This document shows, piece after piece, positions 51,433 through 60,212 of a stretch of 64,000 bases of DNA. Source of the stretch: an uncultured Collinsella sp. (lineage in GTDB: Bacteria > Actinomycetota > Coriobacteriia > Coriobacteriales > Coriobacteriaceae); contig CABUDS010000002.1 in assembly GCA_902490405.1 (NCBI GenBank), positions 1 to 64,000 on the forward strand. Reading direction: 5' to 3'. The first letter of the stretch is position 1, and every line of letters begins with the position of its first letter. Under the pieces are notes generated by a model, which was not told where the DNA came from, did no database searches, and was given only the letters and a program-made list of their open reading frames with translations. The position numbers and the translations under genes were made by a program.

Positions 51433-52938
51433 GTGTCCAAGAAGCACCTCGACTTCAGGCGTATGCTTGACGATACCGATTTTTCTGACCCCTCTAGCAT
51501 CGAGCGGTATGCTGCCAGTCTCGACGGGATGACGTTTCGCGATATTCTTGAGCTTGGTATTGCGCCGGAGGGGGAGAGTGCGCCCAAGGACTTTGGCTCC
51601 AAAAAGTACAAGGGCGGTATGGGGACCCTGATCGAGGAGCGTTACTTTGGCTACAAGGCCAACAGCGACGACCGGCCGGACTTTCCCGAGGCGGGCGTCG
51701 AGCTTAAGGCAACGTGTTTTGACGTACTTAAAGACGGTCGTAAATCTGCCGGTGAACGTCTTGTCTTGACGATGATTCCCTACGACCGCCCCGTTTCGCT
51801 CGACTACGACAGCTCGCATCTCAAGACCAAGCTCAGCAATATCCTGCTGATTTACTACGGCCGCGACCGCTCAATCGACAAATACGACCAGCGCATTGAG
51901 CGTGCAGTCATGGTTCGTCTGCCCGAAGAGGATATGAAGATCATTCGTGCCGACTATGAGAAGATCATTTCGTACATTCAGGATGGTCGCGCGGACGAGC
52001 TGTCGGAGGGCATGACAACCTACCTCGGTGCCTGCACAAAGGGAGCCACCGAGGCGACAATGTGGGTTGACCAGTATTACGAGTACTTCAACACCGATAC
52101 GGGCGAGATCGAGCACCGTCGCGCAAAGCGTCGCGCCTTTTCGCTCAAGCGCTCGTATATGGACTACGTACTCCACACCTATGTCCTCGGTGCCCCGCGC
52201 ATCGGCGAGAGCATCGTTCAAGCTGACGACGAGTCCATTGATTTCGAAAGCTACGTAACTGGACTTATCGAGCGACACTATGGCGAAACCGATCGCCAGA
52301 TTGCGGAGCAGTACGGCCTGGAGTATACGGGCAACAAGGCGCAATGGACGACGCTCGTTTATCGTATGCTCGGCATTAAAAGCAATGCCGCCGAGGAGTT
52401 CGTTAAGGCTGGGATTTCCGTTCGAGCTGTTCGCGTTAATAAAAATGGCCACATCGAGCAGGCGATGTCCTTCCCGCCATTTGAGTTTAAGCGGCTGATC
52501 AATGAGGACTGGGAAACGTCTCCTTTCCACGCATACCTCGAAACCAATCGATTCTTTTTCGTTGTGTTCCGTGAGGACCATGAGGGTGTGCTGCATCTCG
52601 ACCGTTGTTTGTTCTGGGCAATGCCGGCAAACGAAATCGAAGGCCCCGCAAAGGCTTGCTGGGACGAGGCGAGAAAGGTTATTCGCGAGGGAGTTAAGCT
52701 CAATCCGTATAGGGATTCGGCCGGAAAGCTCAAAGTGACTAACAATCTGCCTGGTATGGCCGCCAATCCAATCGTTCACGTTCGTCCGCATACATCGAAA
52801 GCGGCGTACAGATTCGCCGACGGAACTGAAATCGGCGATATCGCGAAGAACGCCTACGAGCTGCCCGACGGACGCTGGATGACCAGGCAATCGTTCTGGT
52901 TCAACAAGAGCTATCTGGAGCACATTCTGGGGTTGTAG
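51433..52938 (+). CDS. Sau3AI-like type II restriction endonuclease
   Basis: A 501-residue nuclease, close to the size of Sau3AI. The N-terminal MutH-type catalytic domain has YKGGMGTLIEERYFG, and the D-x6-E-x-K site as Asp83 ... Glu90-Leu-Lys92 in PDFPEAGVELKAT. The C-terminal half repeats the MutH fold without catalytic residues in Sau3AI and is expected to bind a second site. Divergent from its methyltransferase. The start is GTG 51433 with GGAGG 6 bp upstream; longer open frames overlap the methyltransferase and are rejected. GATC specificity is inferred. Confidence 0.88.
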   Translation: MSKKHLDFRRMLDDTDFSDPSSIERYAASLDGMTFRDILELGIAPEGESAPKDFGSKKYKGGMGTLIEERYFGYKANSDDRPDFPEAGVELKATCFDVLKDGRKSAGERLVLTMIPYDRPVSLDYDSSHLKTKLSNILLIYYGRDRSIDKYDQRIERAVMVRLPEEDMKIIRADYEKIISYIQDGRADELSEGMTTYLGACTKGATEATMWVDQYYEYFNTDTGEIEHRRAKRRAFSLKRSYMDYVLHTYVLGAPRIGESIVQADDESIDFESYVTGLIERHYGETDRQIAEQYGLEYTGNKAQWTTLVYRMLGIKSNAAEEFVKAGISVRAVRVNKNGHIEQAMSFPPFEFKRLINEDWETSPFHAYLETNRFFFVVFREDHEGVLHLDRCLFWAMPANEIEGPAKACWDEARKVIREGVKLNPYRDSAGKLKVTNNLPGMAANPIVHVRPHTSKAAYRFADGTEIGDIAKNAYELPDGRWMTRQSFWFNKSYLEHILGL

Positions 52939-52995
52939 CGATTCTGCATAGGATTCTCGGCAGCGTTCTGTTCGTAACGCCGATCTTTCAGTTCG

Positions 52996-53034
52996 CGGTT
53001 CCGCCTCGCCATTACCTATGACGAGGCGGAACCG
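52996..53034. terminator. Hairpin between converging nuclease and ATPase genes
   Basis: A perfect 13-bp stem, CGGTTCCGCCTCG with its complement. It has few T residues on either side, so it is a possible weak bidirectional terminator. Confidence 0.6.
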
Positions 53035-53091
53035 TAGCTTCGATGACCCAATTGCCAGTCACGAATATCAAGTGGTTCGTCATGCGGTGCG

Positions 53092-54390
53092 CTACGCTCG
53101 CAGCGCTCCAATGGGGAACACGTAGACGTCGTGCTCGGCGTCGTAGCGGCAGAAGGGCGAGGTTGCGGTGATGACGGCGCAGAACTCCGGTTGGGGGTTG
53201 CGCGCTGCAGGGTTCAGAGCGACCTTGCGGCGCAGACGCTCGATGTTGCGGATTCCGTCGCTAACCTTGGATTCGCCGAGCTTGATTTCTATCGCTGCCC
53301 AGCGGCCATCGTTCAGCTCGATGATGGCATCAACCTCAAGCCCGTCGGAGTCGCCATAGTAGTGGAGCGAGCCCGGATGCGAACCGGGCAGGCACGAGGT
53401 GTAGACGCTCAGATCGTGAATGCACAGAGACTCAAAGAGCAGGCCAAAAGTCTGGCCATCCGCAAGGAGCCTTTCGGGGTTCATGCCAAGCGCGGTTGCG
53501 GGAATGGAAGGGTCGGCAAAATAGCGCTTTGGTTTGGTGCGCAGGCGGGACTTTGCGCGGACGGGCGCATCCCAACCGGGCAGATTTACGATCGCATACA
53601 TGCTCTCCAGCATGTCGAGGTAAAACGCCACGGTTGAAGTTGCCGGCTGGGCATCGCTGTCGCCCAACGAGGCGTCTGCCGCAATGGTGTTGAGCGTAGC
53701 AGAGGTCGCAACGTTGCGGGCGAGCGAGGACACGATGTGTCGCGCCGTAGACCCCACGCCTCCTTTTTGCGGAACGCTGACTTCGTACATGGCATCGAGA
53801 TACTGGTTAACGACCTCTGCGGCCATCTGGGGGCTCGCCCCGACAAGCGCCGGCCATCCCCCGCAACAAATCGCGTCGGCCAGCATGGGGAGCGAGCCTG
53901 TATAGGCGGAAGTTTCGAATGATCCTTCGAATAGGTTTTTCAGCGAAACGGATCCCGTTGAAAGCCCTCGTTCCCAAAGCGTCATGGTGCTCATGTCGAG
54001 ACGAGCTATGCGACCGGCGCCGCTGTGAGTGACAGAGTCTTTTGCCGGCGTCGACGACCCGGTGAGGATAAAGAGGCCCTTCTCGCCGCCGGATGCATCT
54101 ACGGCGCGGCGTGTGGCGTCCCATGTTGCTGGGGTCTCTTGCCACTCATCGATGACGTGCGGCTTATTGCCCTGAAGAGCGAGCGAAGGATCGGCTTCGA
54201 CCAACAACTTTACGTTTGGGTCGTCGAGATGAACGACGCTCTCACCGAATGCGAGCGCGGTCCATGATTTACCGCACCACTTTGTGCCCCGAATCTCGAC
54301 CGCACCAAAAATCTGAAGCAGGGTTTGCAGCCGTTCGTCCAAAAGACGAGGACGGTAGGATTTGGGCTGTTCCGAACCATAAGAAATCAT
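53092..54390 (-). CDS. AAA_14 / DUF4143 ATPase
   Basis: A 432-residue P-loop ATPase. Walker A is GTKWCGKS at Gly35-Ser42 and Walker B-like HVIDEWQETPATWD follows, with GLFILTGSSTPAKDS as sensor region. The C-terminal DUF4143 domain has an RecB-like nuclease-fold pattern, LEVDAIIELNDGRWAAIEIKLG (D ... E-x-K). These proteins are widespread and of unknown function, sometimes linked with toxin-antitoxin-like control. The start at 54390 has GAGG upstream, and a striking repeat array lies immediately before it. Confidence 0.88.
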   Translation of the reverse strand: MISYGSEQPKSYRPRLLDERLQTLLQIFGAVEIRGTKWCGKSWTALAFGESVVHLDDPNVKLLVEADPSLALQGNKPHVIDEWQETPATWDATRRAVDASGGEKGLFILTGSSTPAKDSVTHSGAGRIARLDMSTMTLWERGLSTGSVSLKNLFEGSFETSAYTGSLPMLADAICCGGWPALVGASPQMAAEVVNQYLDAMYEVSVPQKGGVGSTARHIVSSLARNVATSATLNTIAADASLGDSDAQPATSTVAFYLDMLESMYAIVNLPGWDAPVRAKSRLRTKPKRYFADPSIPATALGMNPERLLADGQTFGLLFESLCIHDLSVYTSCLPGSHPGSLHYYGDSDGLEVDAIIELNDGRWAAIEIKLGESKVSDGIRNIERLRRKVALNPAARNPQPEFCAVITATSPFCRYDAEHDVYVFPIGALRA

Positions 54391-54419
54391 GATTTGATAA
54401 ACCTCACTACCTGCGTATA

Positions 54420-54505
54420 CTCGATTTTCGAGGATAATCATACTCGATTTTCGAGGATTTTCGCACTGGATTTCCGAGGATATCTGGATTCGATTTTCGA
54501 GTTTT
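54420..54505 (-). promoter_or_regulatory. Four CTCGATTTTCGAGGAT repeats with exact 23-bp period
   Basis: Copies start at 54420, 54443, 54466 and 54489. The first two are exact, the third is CTGGATTTCCGAGGAT and the fourth TTCGATTTTCGAGTTT. Each core CTCGATTTTCGAG is nearly palindromic. The array is 30-115 bp upstream of the DUF4143 ATPase start and fits a cooperative operator. Confidence 0.78.
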
Positions 54506-54508
54506 GCC

Positions 54509-55207
54509 CTATAGGTAGATCCCCTCGCACAGGGTCTTGTGAAACTGGGTGTGGTGATCGCGTGCCCAGGTGAAGAGTGCCTGGTCAAAGTTGCTCTGAC
54601 TGGCGGGGATGCCAAAGACGCCGGCGACTTTCACGCGCACGAACTCCAATGCGGGCAGCTTGTTGATGGCCGTGAGCGCAAACGGCGACGTGGGCTCCTC
54701 GAACAGGTAATGGCTGCCTTGCAGCGCGCCGCAGGCGGTGCAGGTGCTGGCGAGCGATACGGTCTTGGTGGTGCGCGACGTTACGGGCTTGTAGCCGCAG
54801 CGCTCGCGCAGGTAGTCGCGGATCTCGGCCGGCACGCAGCCCAGCGCGGGGACGATAGCTATGGCGTTGGCGCGGGCGGTGTCGATCGCGATGTGGCCCG
54901 TGTCGTCCATGGCGGGTACTGCGCCGGGCGCAGCCTTGCTGCCCGAGTCCTCGGCTACCCGATACGGAATGCCAAAGGCCGTGACCGTTGTCTGCTCGTG
55001 GCACTTCCAGCATTCGCGCTTGCCCAGCACCAGGTAGATGTAGGGCGCGCTGGGGTCGGAGCGATCCACGCCGGGCAGCCACGCGGCAAAGGGCTCGGGG
55101 TTGACGCCATCGGGCACGTACCAGATCTTTTTGATCCGGTCCCACTTGGCGCCCAGGGCTTTGGCCTCGTCTTTGTGCAAAAAGGGAACATCGAGCTCGG
55201 TGCGCAT
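54509..55207 (-). CDS. DUF5710-domain protein with two CxxC pairs
   Basis: A 232-residue protein. The N-terminal DUF5710 domain is TELDVPFLHKDEAKALGAKWDRIKKIWYVPDGV. CxxC pairs at ECWKC and STCTAC suggest a zinc ribbon. DUF5710 modules often occur in phage, plasmid or primase-related proteins, but a role here is not known. The start at 55207 has AAGGAG upstream. Confidence 0.75.
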   Translation of the reverse strand: MRTELDVPFLHKDEAKALGAKWDRIKKIWYVPDGVNPEPFAAWLPGVDRSDPSAPYIYLVLGKRECWKCHEQTTVTAFGIPYRVAEDSGSKAAPGAVPAMDDTGHIAIDTARANAIAIVPALGCVPAEIRDYLRERCGYKPVTSRTTKTVSLASTCTACGALQGSHYLFEEPTSPFALTAINKLPALEFVRVKVAGVFGIPASQSNFDQALFTWARDHHTQFHKTLCEGIYL

Positions 55208-55607
55208 GGCGGCTCCTTTGTGCGGCTTGCGGTGCATGTGCTCCAAGGATACCCCAGCGCTGGGTGCTCGATGCGCACGACTGGGGCCGGCGGTGTTTGA
55301 GCTGGTGGCCAGTGGCGCCTGCTGTCTTAACGAGGTGATTACGGCGTGCGTGCGGTCTCTGGATGGATGCTTCGACCGTCCAAGAAGTCGCGGGGTGTTT
55401 TGGCGGGGGCGTGCCGCCAAACAAATGGGCAAGTGTTTGGTCAGCTTTTGGTCAGTTGAGCGGCAACCTTGCCAAAAGCTTGACGGATTTGCAGCTAGAC
55501 GTCGACGAATGAGCACTTTGGACGCGCCGCGGCAAAAACCGCCGGTCGTTTGCCGAAAACTTAGCGGGACCGCCAACGGCCGCCGACGCGCGTGCTATCT
55601 TCGCGCC
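55208..55607. other. Non-coding gap
   Basis: No gene seen over 400 bp. Segments TTTTGGTCAGTTG (near 55450) and CCAAAAGCTTGACGG (near 55475) match, in part in reverse complement, the segment at 3090-3120, so this is a diverged copy of another dispersed repeat. Confidence 0.4.
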
Positions 55608-56711
55608 ATGGGGTACTTTATCGTTTCACATAACGCTGCGCTGGCGCTTTTGGCGCACATGCCGAACCCTCGCTTTGGGGATTCGGAACCAGAGGTCATG
55701 TCGATCGCGGGTGCCTGCGCGCTCTCGGATCAAGAAGCGCAGGAGGTTATCGATCGCTATGACCTGGGGATCGAAACGCTGGATTTGCTGGTGCCGTCGC
55801 GCGCCGACCGTCGGCGGAGCCAGCACGTTAAGACGCACCTGTGCACCAACGAGCTCCCGGCGGGTTCGTTTATCTCGCTGGGCCACTGGATGGGCGACCT
55901 GGATGCATACGTGTGCTCTCCCGAGCTGGCGTTTTTGCAAGCTGCGCACGATGGTGATGCGGCGGCTGCCATCTATGCCGGCTATGCCATGACATCGGAC
56001 TATCGGCTGGATAACCTTGCTCCCGGTGAGGTAACAAGTAGGGATGCGGGCATGCGCGATGGCAGGCTCACGACTAAGGAACTCATCGCGGCGTATCTTG
56101 ACCGGGCGTCAAAGGTGAGAGGCGCCGCCAAGGCGAAGGCGTTGCTTCCGTATGTGGTGGAGGGCTCGCGATCTCCAAGGGAGTCGGGGCTTTGCATGTT
56201 TATGTCGCTGCCTGCGCATTGCGGCGGGCTTGCACTGGGCGAGGCCGAGCTGAACAAGAAATACTTTATCCGCGACGGATACAACGATGGGCGCAACCGC
56301 AAACTGCGCGTGTTGGAGCGCACGCCCGACATAACGCTTACGGCGAAAGCAGAGGTGGGCCTGGATAAAGTGAAGGCCGGGCTGCTGCCCGAAGTGCTGA
56401 CCGCACTGATTGATTACGACAGCGATGCCATTCACGACGGAAGCGAGAAGATTCACAAGGATGCCGAGCGCCGCAACGAGTTGCAGTTGCTCAATGGGGT
56501 GGCGTACTTTACGGTGACGACCGACCAGGCAAGCGACTACGACAAGCTCGTTCGCCTGTGCGAACGCATCCGACGGAAGCTGCGTCGGAATAAGCGATCC
56601 ATCTTTAACAGGCCCATGAGCGAGGAGCAGCGATATTTTGCCCTCAAGCGCGTCGAAACGAAGCGGTTTAAGCTTTGGCAAACGGTTATCGAGGCGCGTC
56701 AACATTGGTAG
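55608..56711 (+). CDS. AbiEi-like / DUF559-Vsr-fold protein, function unknown
   Basis: A 367-residue protein. The N-terminal half (about 70-110) has SQHVKTHLCTNELPAGSFISLG and VCSPELAFLQAA, a pattern of AbiEi-type antitoxin proteins. The C-terminal third has TALIDYDSDAIHDGSEKIHKDAERRNELQLLNGVAYFTVTTDQ, like the DUF559/Vsr nuclease fold (YDS-x-H ... D-x-RR-x-L ... vT). Actinobacterial genes combining these two parts are common, but no biochemical role is established. Located in an accessory region beside a restriction system. Ribosome site is poor. Confidence 0.6.
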   Translation: MGYFIVSHNAALALLAHMPNPRFGDSEPEVMSIAGACALSDQEAQEVIDRYDLGIETLDLLVPSRADRRRSQHVKTHLCTNELPAGSFISLGHWMGDLDAYVCSPELAFLQAAHDGDAAAAIYAGYAMTSDYRLDNLAPGEVTSRDAGMRDGRLTTKELIAAYLDRASKVRGAAKAKALLPYVVEGSRSPRESGLCMFMSLPAHCGGLALGEAELNKKYFIRDGYNDGRNRKLRVLERTPDITLTAKAEVGLDKVKAGLLPEVLTALIDYDSDAIHDGSEKIHKDAERRNELQLLNGVAYFTVTTDQASDYDKLVRLCERIRRKLRRNKRSIFNRPMSEEQRYFALKRVETKRFKLWQTVIEARQHW

Positions 56712-56749
56712 GGGCGGTTACTGGGGGTGGGGCCAGGAGCCTTATTTTC

Positions 56750-56927
56750 AGGTCTAATACTTTTCCGCGAAGTGAACGACTCAAAATGGACCCCCGAAGC
56801 ATCGACACTTTTGGCTGCTCATTTCCTGCGGTTTTGACGTTGGAATCCTGCAGTTTTGGCTTCAAAAAGTGTGTATGCTTCGGGGGTCCAAATAAGCTCG
56901 TTCACTTCGCGGAAAAGTATTAGACCT
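56750..56927. repeat. Palindromic element family 2, copy B
   Basis: A 178-bp element with perfect 30-bp terminal inverted repeats (56750-56779 and 56898-56927; core CTTTTCCGCGAAGTGAACGA) and a nested pair around GGACCCCCGAAGCAT. The same arms and nested pair are in 31145-31326, while the central 60 bp differ. Confidence 0.92.
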
Positions 56928-56931
56928 GATC

Positions 56932-57130
56932 ATGGGAAGGCTAACCGGATGTGGCCGCGAGGCTTGTGAAGGCCAGATTGGGACGGTCACCAAGGCTGTT
57001 TGGGTGGCTTTGGGCCTAATCGGGGTGATCGCCGGGGCTACTTGGGCGATTTTAGGCGCGGTTGGGATGGTTATTGGAGCTGTTGAGGTGGCTTTGGGTG
57101 CCGCGGCGCTCTTTTGGCTTGGCAGCGTAA
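56932..57130 (+). other. Possible hydrophobic peptide segment, probably not a gene
   Basis: A frame from ATG 56932 encodes Gly/Ala/Val-rich hydrophobic stretches (VWVALGLIGVIAGATWAILGAVG), but there is no ribosome site and it runs into the terminator and tRNA of the opposite strand. I list it so that the stretch is not overlooked. The DNA has a repetitive GGNNTGGGN texture, which could produce such a frame by chance. Confidence 0.2.
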
Positions 57131-57164
57131 AACAAAACAGCTCAGAGACGAAGCCTCTGAGCTG
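57130..57164 (-). terminator. Terminator of tRNA-Val
   Basis: A CAGCTCAGAG-type stem (57139-57148 with 57155-57164) followed on the minus strand by TTTTGTTTT. Confidence 0.85.
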
Positions 57165-57172
57165 CGAACATT

Positions 57173-57247
57173 TGGTGGGCGTTAGAAGATTTGAACTTCT
57201 GACCTCTTCCGTGTCAGGGAAGCGCTCTCCCCCTGAGCTAAACGCCC
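57173..57247 (-). tRNA. tRNA-Val (GAC)
   Basis: The acceptor stem GGGCGTT pairs with AACGCCC, followed by A and an encoded CCA. The anticodon loop CTGACAC gives GAC, and the TTCAAAT T-loop is present. It decodes GTC and GTT. A terminator follows. tRNA genes are frequent integration sites, and the accessory genes lie on the terminator side. Confidence 0.95.
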
Positions 57248-57477
57248 GATCAAGGGTGCGCGAGTGCGCAGGGAATAATATAACGGAGCTCCCACCCAGT
57301 GGCAAGAACTATTTTAAAAAACTGGTGAATTGTGGCCCCATCGGAGCCTGCCGCAGCGCGAACAGCACGCGAAAAGTCGCGTTTGTACCCCCGATGAACT
57401 GCACGTTCGCGTAAAATGTTCCCATTATGGGCAAATGGTGTCCAGGTAGTTTACGATGCGGCATCTGGGGGAGGGAC

Positions 57478-58362
57478 ATGTCGGACGCGCGCTCGCTGCG
57501 AAAACAGTTCAATCGCATGCTCGCCACGTTGCTGGTGGCGCTTGCTGCTGCCGGAGCCGTAACGTATGCTTGGTACATCTACAACGCCAACCGCCACATC
57601 ACCGACGTCAAGATGGCCGCGGGCACGGGCGTGACCTTCCTTATCTCCAACGAGTACGACGGCGAATACAAAACCAACGCCGGCCTGAGCTTTACGGGTC
57701 TGCTCGATCCCGTCTCGACCGACAACGTGCTCAACGGCTTTCAAAAGGTAACGGGCTTTACCGGTGGAACCACCCAGGACTCGCTCTTTGCCAACATGTT
57801 TGGTGCCGCCGAGCATTCCGACTACTACAAGACTTCCCTGTACCTGGCTACCAACTCGGCCGCGACCGACGTGTACCTGTCGGGTATCGACTTTACCGAG
57901 CAGGATCCGGCAAACCCCATCTCCACCGCCCTGCGCGTGGGACTGGTTACCTATGCGTCAGGGCAGGGCGATACCGTGACGGGCCAGTACGTCTTTGAGG
58001 TCTCGGGCGAGCACAATCCCCAGGCGCGCTACAACACGCTCGACGGCAAGGATGCCGGCGAGAGCGAGCAGAACCACCTGGTGCTCGACAGCACCCGCTC
58101 CGATGGAACAACGGTTCATTTTGACCAGCTGACTAGTGCAAACTTCTGTGACTACAACGAAGACACCGGCATCGTGAGCCTCAAGGAGGCCACGACCAAG
58201 ATCTGCAGCCTGCCCGCCGCTGCCGAGGGCGCCAACCGCAGCACGCCCGTGCGCGTGGATGTGTACGTGTGGCTGGAAGGCTGCGACCCCGACTGCACCA
58301 ACAACCTGGCCGCCACCAGCCTGCAATCTCTGGCGCTGCGCTTTGCCGGCAAGCGTTCGTAA
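57478..58362 (+). CDS. SipW-class secreted surface protein 1 of the 57-61 kb operon
   Basis: A 294-residue exported protein. The signal ends LLVALAAAGAVTYAWYIYNANRHI. The mature part has VTFLISNEYDGEYKTNAGLSF and SLYLATNSAATDVYLSG, and the C terminus has VDVYVWLEGCDPDCTNNLAATSLQSLALRF, with two Cys flanking DPD that could form a disulfide. First gene of a tight operon. GGGGGAGGG precedes the start at 57478. Confidence 0.82.
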   Translation: MSDARSLRKQFNRMLATLLVALAAAGAVTYAWYIYNANRHITDVKMAAGTGVTFLISNEYDGEYKTNAGLSFTGLLDPVSTDNVLNGFQKVTGFTGGTTQDSLFANMFGAAEHSDYYKTSLYLATNSAATDVYLSGIDFTEQDPANPISTALRVGLVTYASGQGDTVTGQYVFEVSGEHNPQARYNTLDGKDAGESEQNHLVLDSTRSDGTTVHFDQLTSANFCDYNEDTGIVSLKEATTKICSLPAAAEGANRSTPVRVDVYVWLEGCDPDCTNNLAATSLQSLALRFAGKRS

Positions 58363-58373
58363 GGGGGCTGGAC

Positions 58374-59210
58374 ATGAGTGCATCGAACATCAAAGACATC
58401 CTGGGTTCGCGCCGTCGCATGGTTGCCGCGGCCGCATGGATGTTGGTGCTGGTAACCGCCTTGAGCGCCGCCACCTACGCCTGGTTTAGCAACTCGCGCT
58501 TCACCAACGTGACGCCCGTGGTGCACACGGTAAGCGACGAGGGCTCCGACCTGCAGATTGGCCTTTCGGCCAACGGGCCCTGGGACACGACGGCAACGCT
58601 TGCCGCCGCCGACAAGACACTCTATCCCATCTCGACGTCAGACCTTTCCCGCTTTTGGCGCGGCACGTTCCAAAACGCCGCGGGTATCACGACCGACTAC
58701 GCCGACTGCACCGCGCAGCTGGATGACTACGCCCTTTCGGGCGCGCTGTACCTTAAGGGCAGCGACAGTGCGCTCAACGTGTACCTGTACCAGGGCCAGA
58801 TGGGCATGACGGGCGACCCGCAGCTGCTGGCCGCACTGCGCCTGGGCTTGGTGATCACGACTGCGTCGGGCACGCAAACGCATATCTTTACCTGTGACGA
58901 CTTGGGCAATACCGCAGGTGCCACCAACAGGCGCACCACGGCGCAGGACGGCGCGGTCGTAGCGGGTGCCGCCTCGGGCTGGAGCTACACCGCCGACCCG
59001 GCCCGCGCTATTAGCTCTTACAGCATGGATGGCACCGGTGACACGCCCACGCCGCGCGCGGGCGCCACGCCCATCTGCACGCTGGCCGCCAACGAGGTGG
59101 CAAGCGTTCGCTACGTTGTATACATGGAAGGCTGCGACGCCAATTGCATCGACGAGGCCCAGGCCCGCGATGTGGTGCTGCAGCTTGCCTTTGCTGCGGC
59201 CAAGGCGTAA
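58374..59210 (+). CDS. SipW-class secreted surface protein 2
   Basis: A 278-residue exported protein. The signal is RRRMVAAAAWMLVLVTALSAATYAWFSNSRF. The mature start DEGSDLQIGLSANG and the TLYPISTSDLSRFWRG segment parallel those of protein 3 (TLYPVSTFDLNGF). C-terminal signature RYVVYMEGCDANCIDEAQ. It starts 11 bp after the previous stop with GGGGGC. Predicted beta-sandwich fibre subunit of the TasA/camelysin kind (inference). Confidence 0.82.
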   Translation: MSASNIKDILGSRRRMVAAAAWMLVLVTALSAATYAWFSNSRFTNVTPVVHTVSDEGSDLQIGLSANGPWDTTATLAAADKTLYPISTSDLSRFWRGTFQNAAGITTDYADCTAQLDDYALSGALYLKGSDSALNVYLYQGQMGMTGDPQLLAALRLGLVITTASGTQTHIFTCDDLGNTAGATNRRTTAQDGAVVAGAASGWSYTADPARAISSYSMDGTGDTPTPRAGATPICTLAANEVASVRYVVYMEGCDANCIDEAQARDVVLQLAFAAAKA

Positions 59211-59223
59211 GGGGGCGAGCGAC

Positions 59224-60210
59224 GTGAAAGATCAGAAGCGCATGCCAGCAGATAGCTGCGAGGCCAAAACCCAGAGCGAGAGCCCCGCGGTTCCCTCCAG
59301 CGTAGCCGCCGAGTGCCAGGTCCTCGAGGGCGCCGCCGCCCGCCGCCACGCTCGCCACGCGCGTGCCTACATCGCGCTCGTTATGGTGGCGCTCGCCGCC
59401 ACCTTGGGCGCCGCGACCTACGCCTGGTTTACCAACAACATGAAGGTCAACACCAATTCGGTGAGCGTGCACAGCGACACGTCCAAGCTGGTGCTGGAGC
59501 TGGGCGACGCCGATCGCGGCGGCTGGTCGCAGCAGGGCGATGTTTCCCTGACTTCCAATGCGACTGGCGCCGTGACGCTCTATCCGGTCTCGACCTTCGA
59601 TCTCAACGGCTTTGCTGCCTGCGCGCAAAACAACTCCGCCGGCGATGCCACGGTGTTTGAGCAGGCAAAAGACAACGGTTCCGCGTTCTACCACGGCTGG
59701 ATCAATCTGCGCCCCACCATTACCGGAACGGGCGCCAGCAAAGTAAAGGGTAAGGTCAGCTTGTATCTGGCCGAATCGCTGGTCCCGCAGGGCGCCGATG
59801 CCGAGCTGCTGCGCGCGGCCCGCGTGGGCATAAAGATCTCGAGCGGCAACCAGGTTCTTGCCACCAACATCTTTGAACTCGACGGCTCCGATAGTGGTCA
59901 CCGCGCCGAGCACCCGGCGACTGCCCCTGCAGGCCTGGCGGGCTACACCGAGGGCATGCTCCTGGGCTGGCAAAACGGTCAGCTCACCTGCGGCGCCAAC
60001 GTGACGCAGGACCCGGCCACCTTTACGCTGGACACGAGCGAGACGGCCGCGCGTCCGCAAAACACGCTTGCCACGCTGGGGCTTGACCAGACCTATCGTC
60101 TGGATATCTATTACTACATCGAGGGCACCGATCCCGATAGCGCCGACTATCTCTATCAAGATCCGGGCACCTTGCACCTGTCGCTCTTTGCGACCTTGGA
60201 CGGTGAGTAG
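59224..60210 (+). CDS. SipW-class secreted surface protein 3
   Basis: A 328-residue exported protein, with a 40-residue extension before the signal and the basic RRHARHARAY segment. The signal ends ALAATLGAATYAWFTNNMKV. The mature segment TSKLVLELGD and LYPVSTFDLNGFAAC match the neighbours. C-terminal YRLDIYYYIEGTDPDSADYLYQDPG has Ser where the others have Cys. The start is GTG 59224 with GGGGGCGAG. Possibly a major or minor subunit of the same fibre. Confidence 0.82.
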   Translation: MKDQKRMPADSCEAKTQSESPAVPSSVAAECQVLEGAAARRHARHARAYIALVMVALAATLGAATYAWFTNNMKVNTNSVSVHSDTSKLVLELGDADRGGWSQQGDVSLTSNATGAVTLYPVSTFDLNGFAACAQNNSAGDATVFEQAKDNGSAFYHGWINLRPTITGTGASKVKGKVSLYLAESLVPQGADAELLRAARVGIKISSGNQVLATNIFELDGSDSGHRAEHPATAPAGLAGYTEGMLLGWQNGQLTCGANVTQDPATFTLDTSETAARPQNTLATLGLDQTYRLDIYYYIEGTDPDSADYLYQDPGTLHLSLFATLDGE

Positions 60211-60212
60211 CA

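Noticed and set aside
54420..54505. CRISPR-like array
   Set aside because: The spacers are only 7 bp, the third and fourth repeats are degenerate, and no cas gene is present. A cooperative operator explains it better.
57173..57247. Integrated element at tRNA-Val
   Set aside because: Accessory genes lie next to it, but I found no integrase and no duplicated 3' end of the tRNA in the window.
56932..57414. Protein-coding gene of 160 residues
   Set aside because: It reads through the terminator and the whole tRNA-Val on the opposite strand and has no ribosome site.
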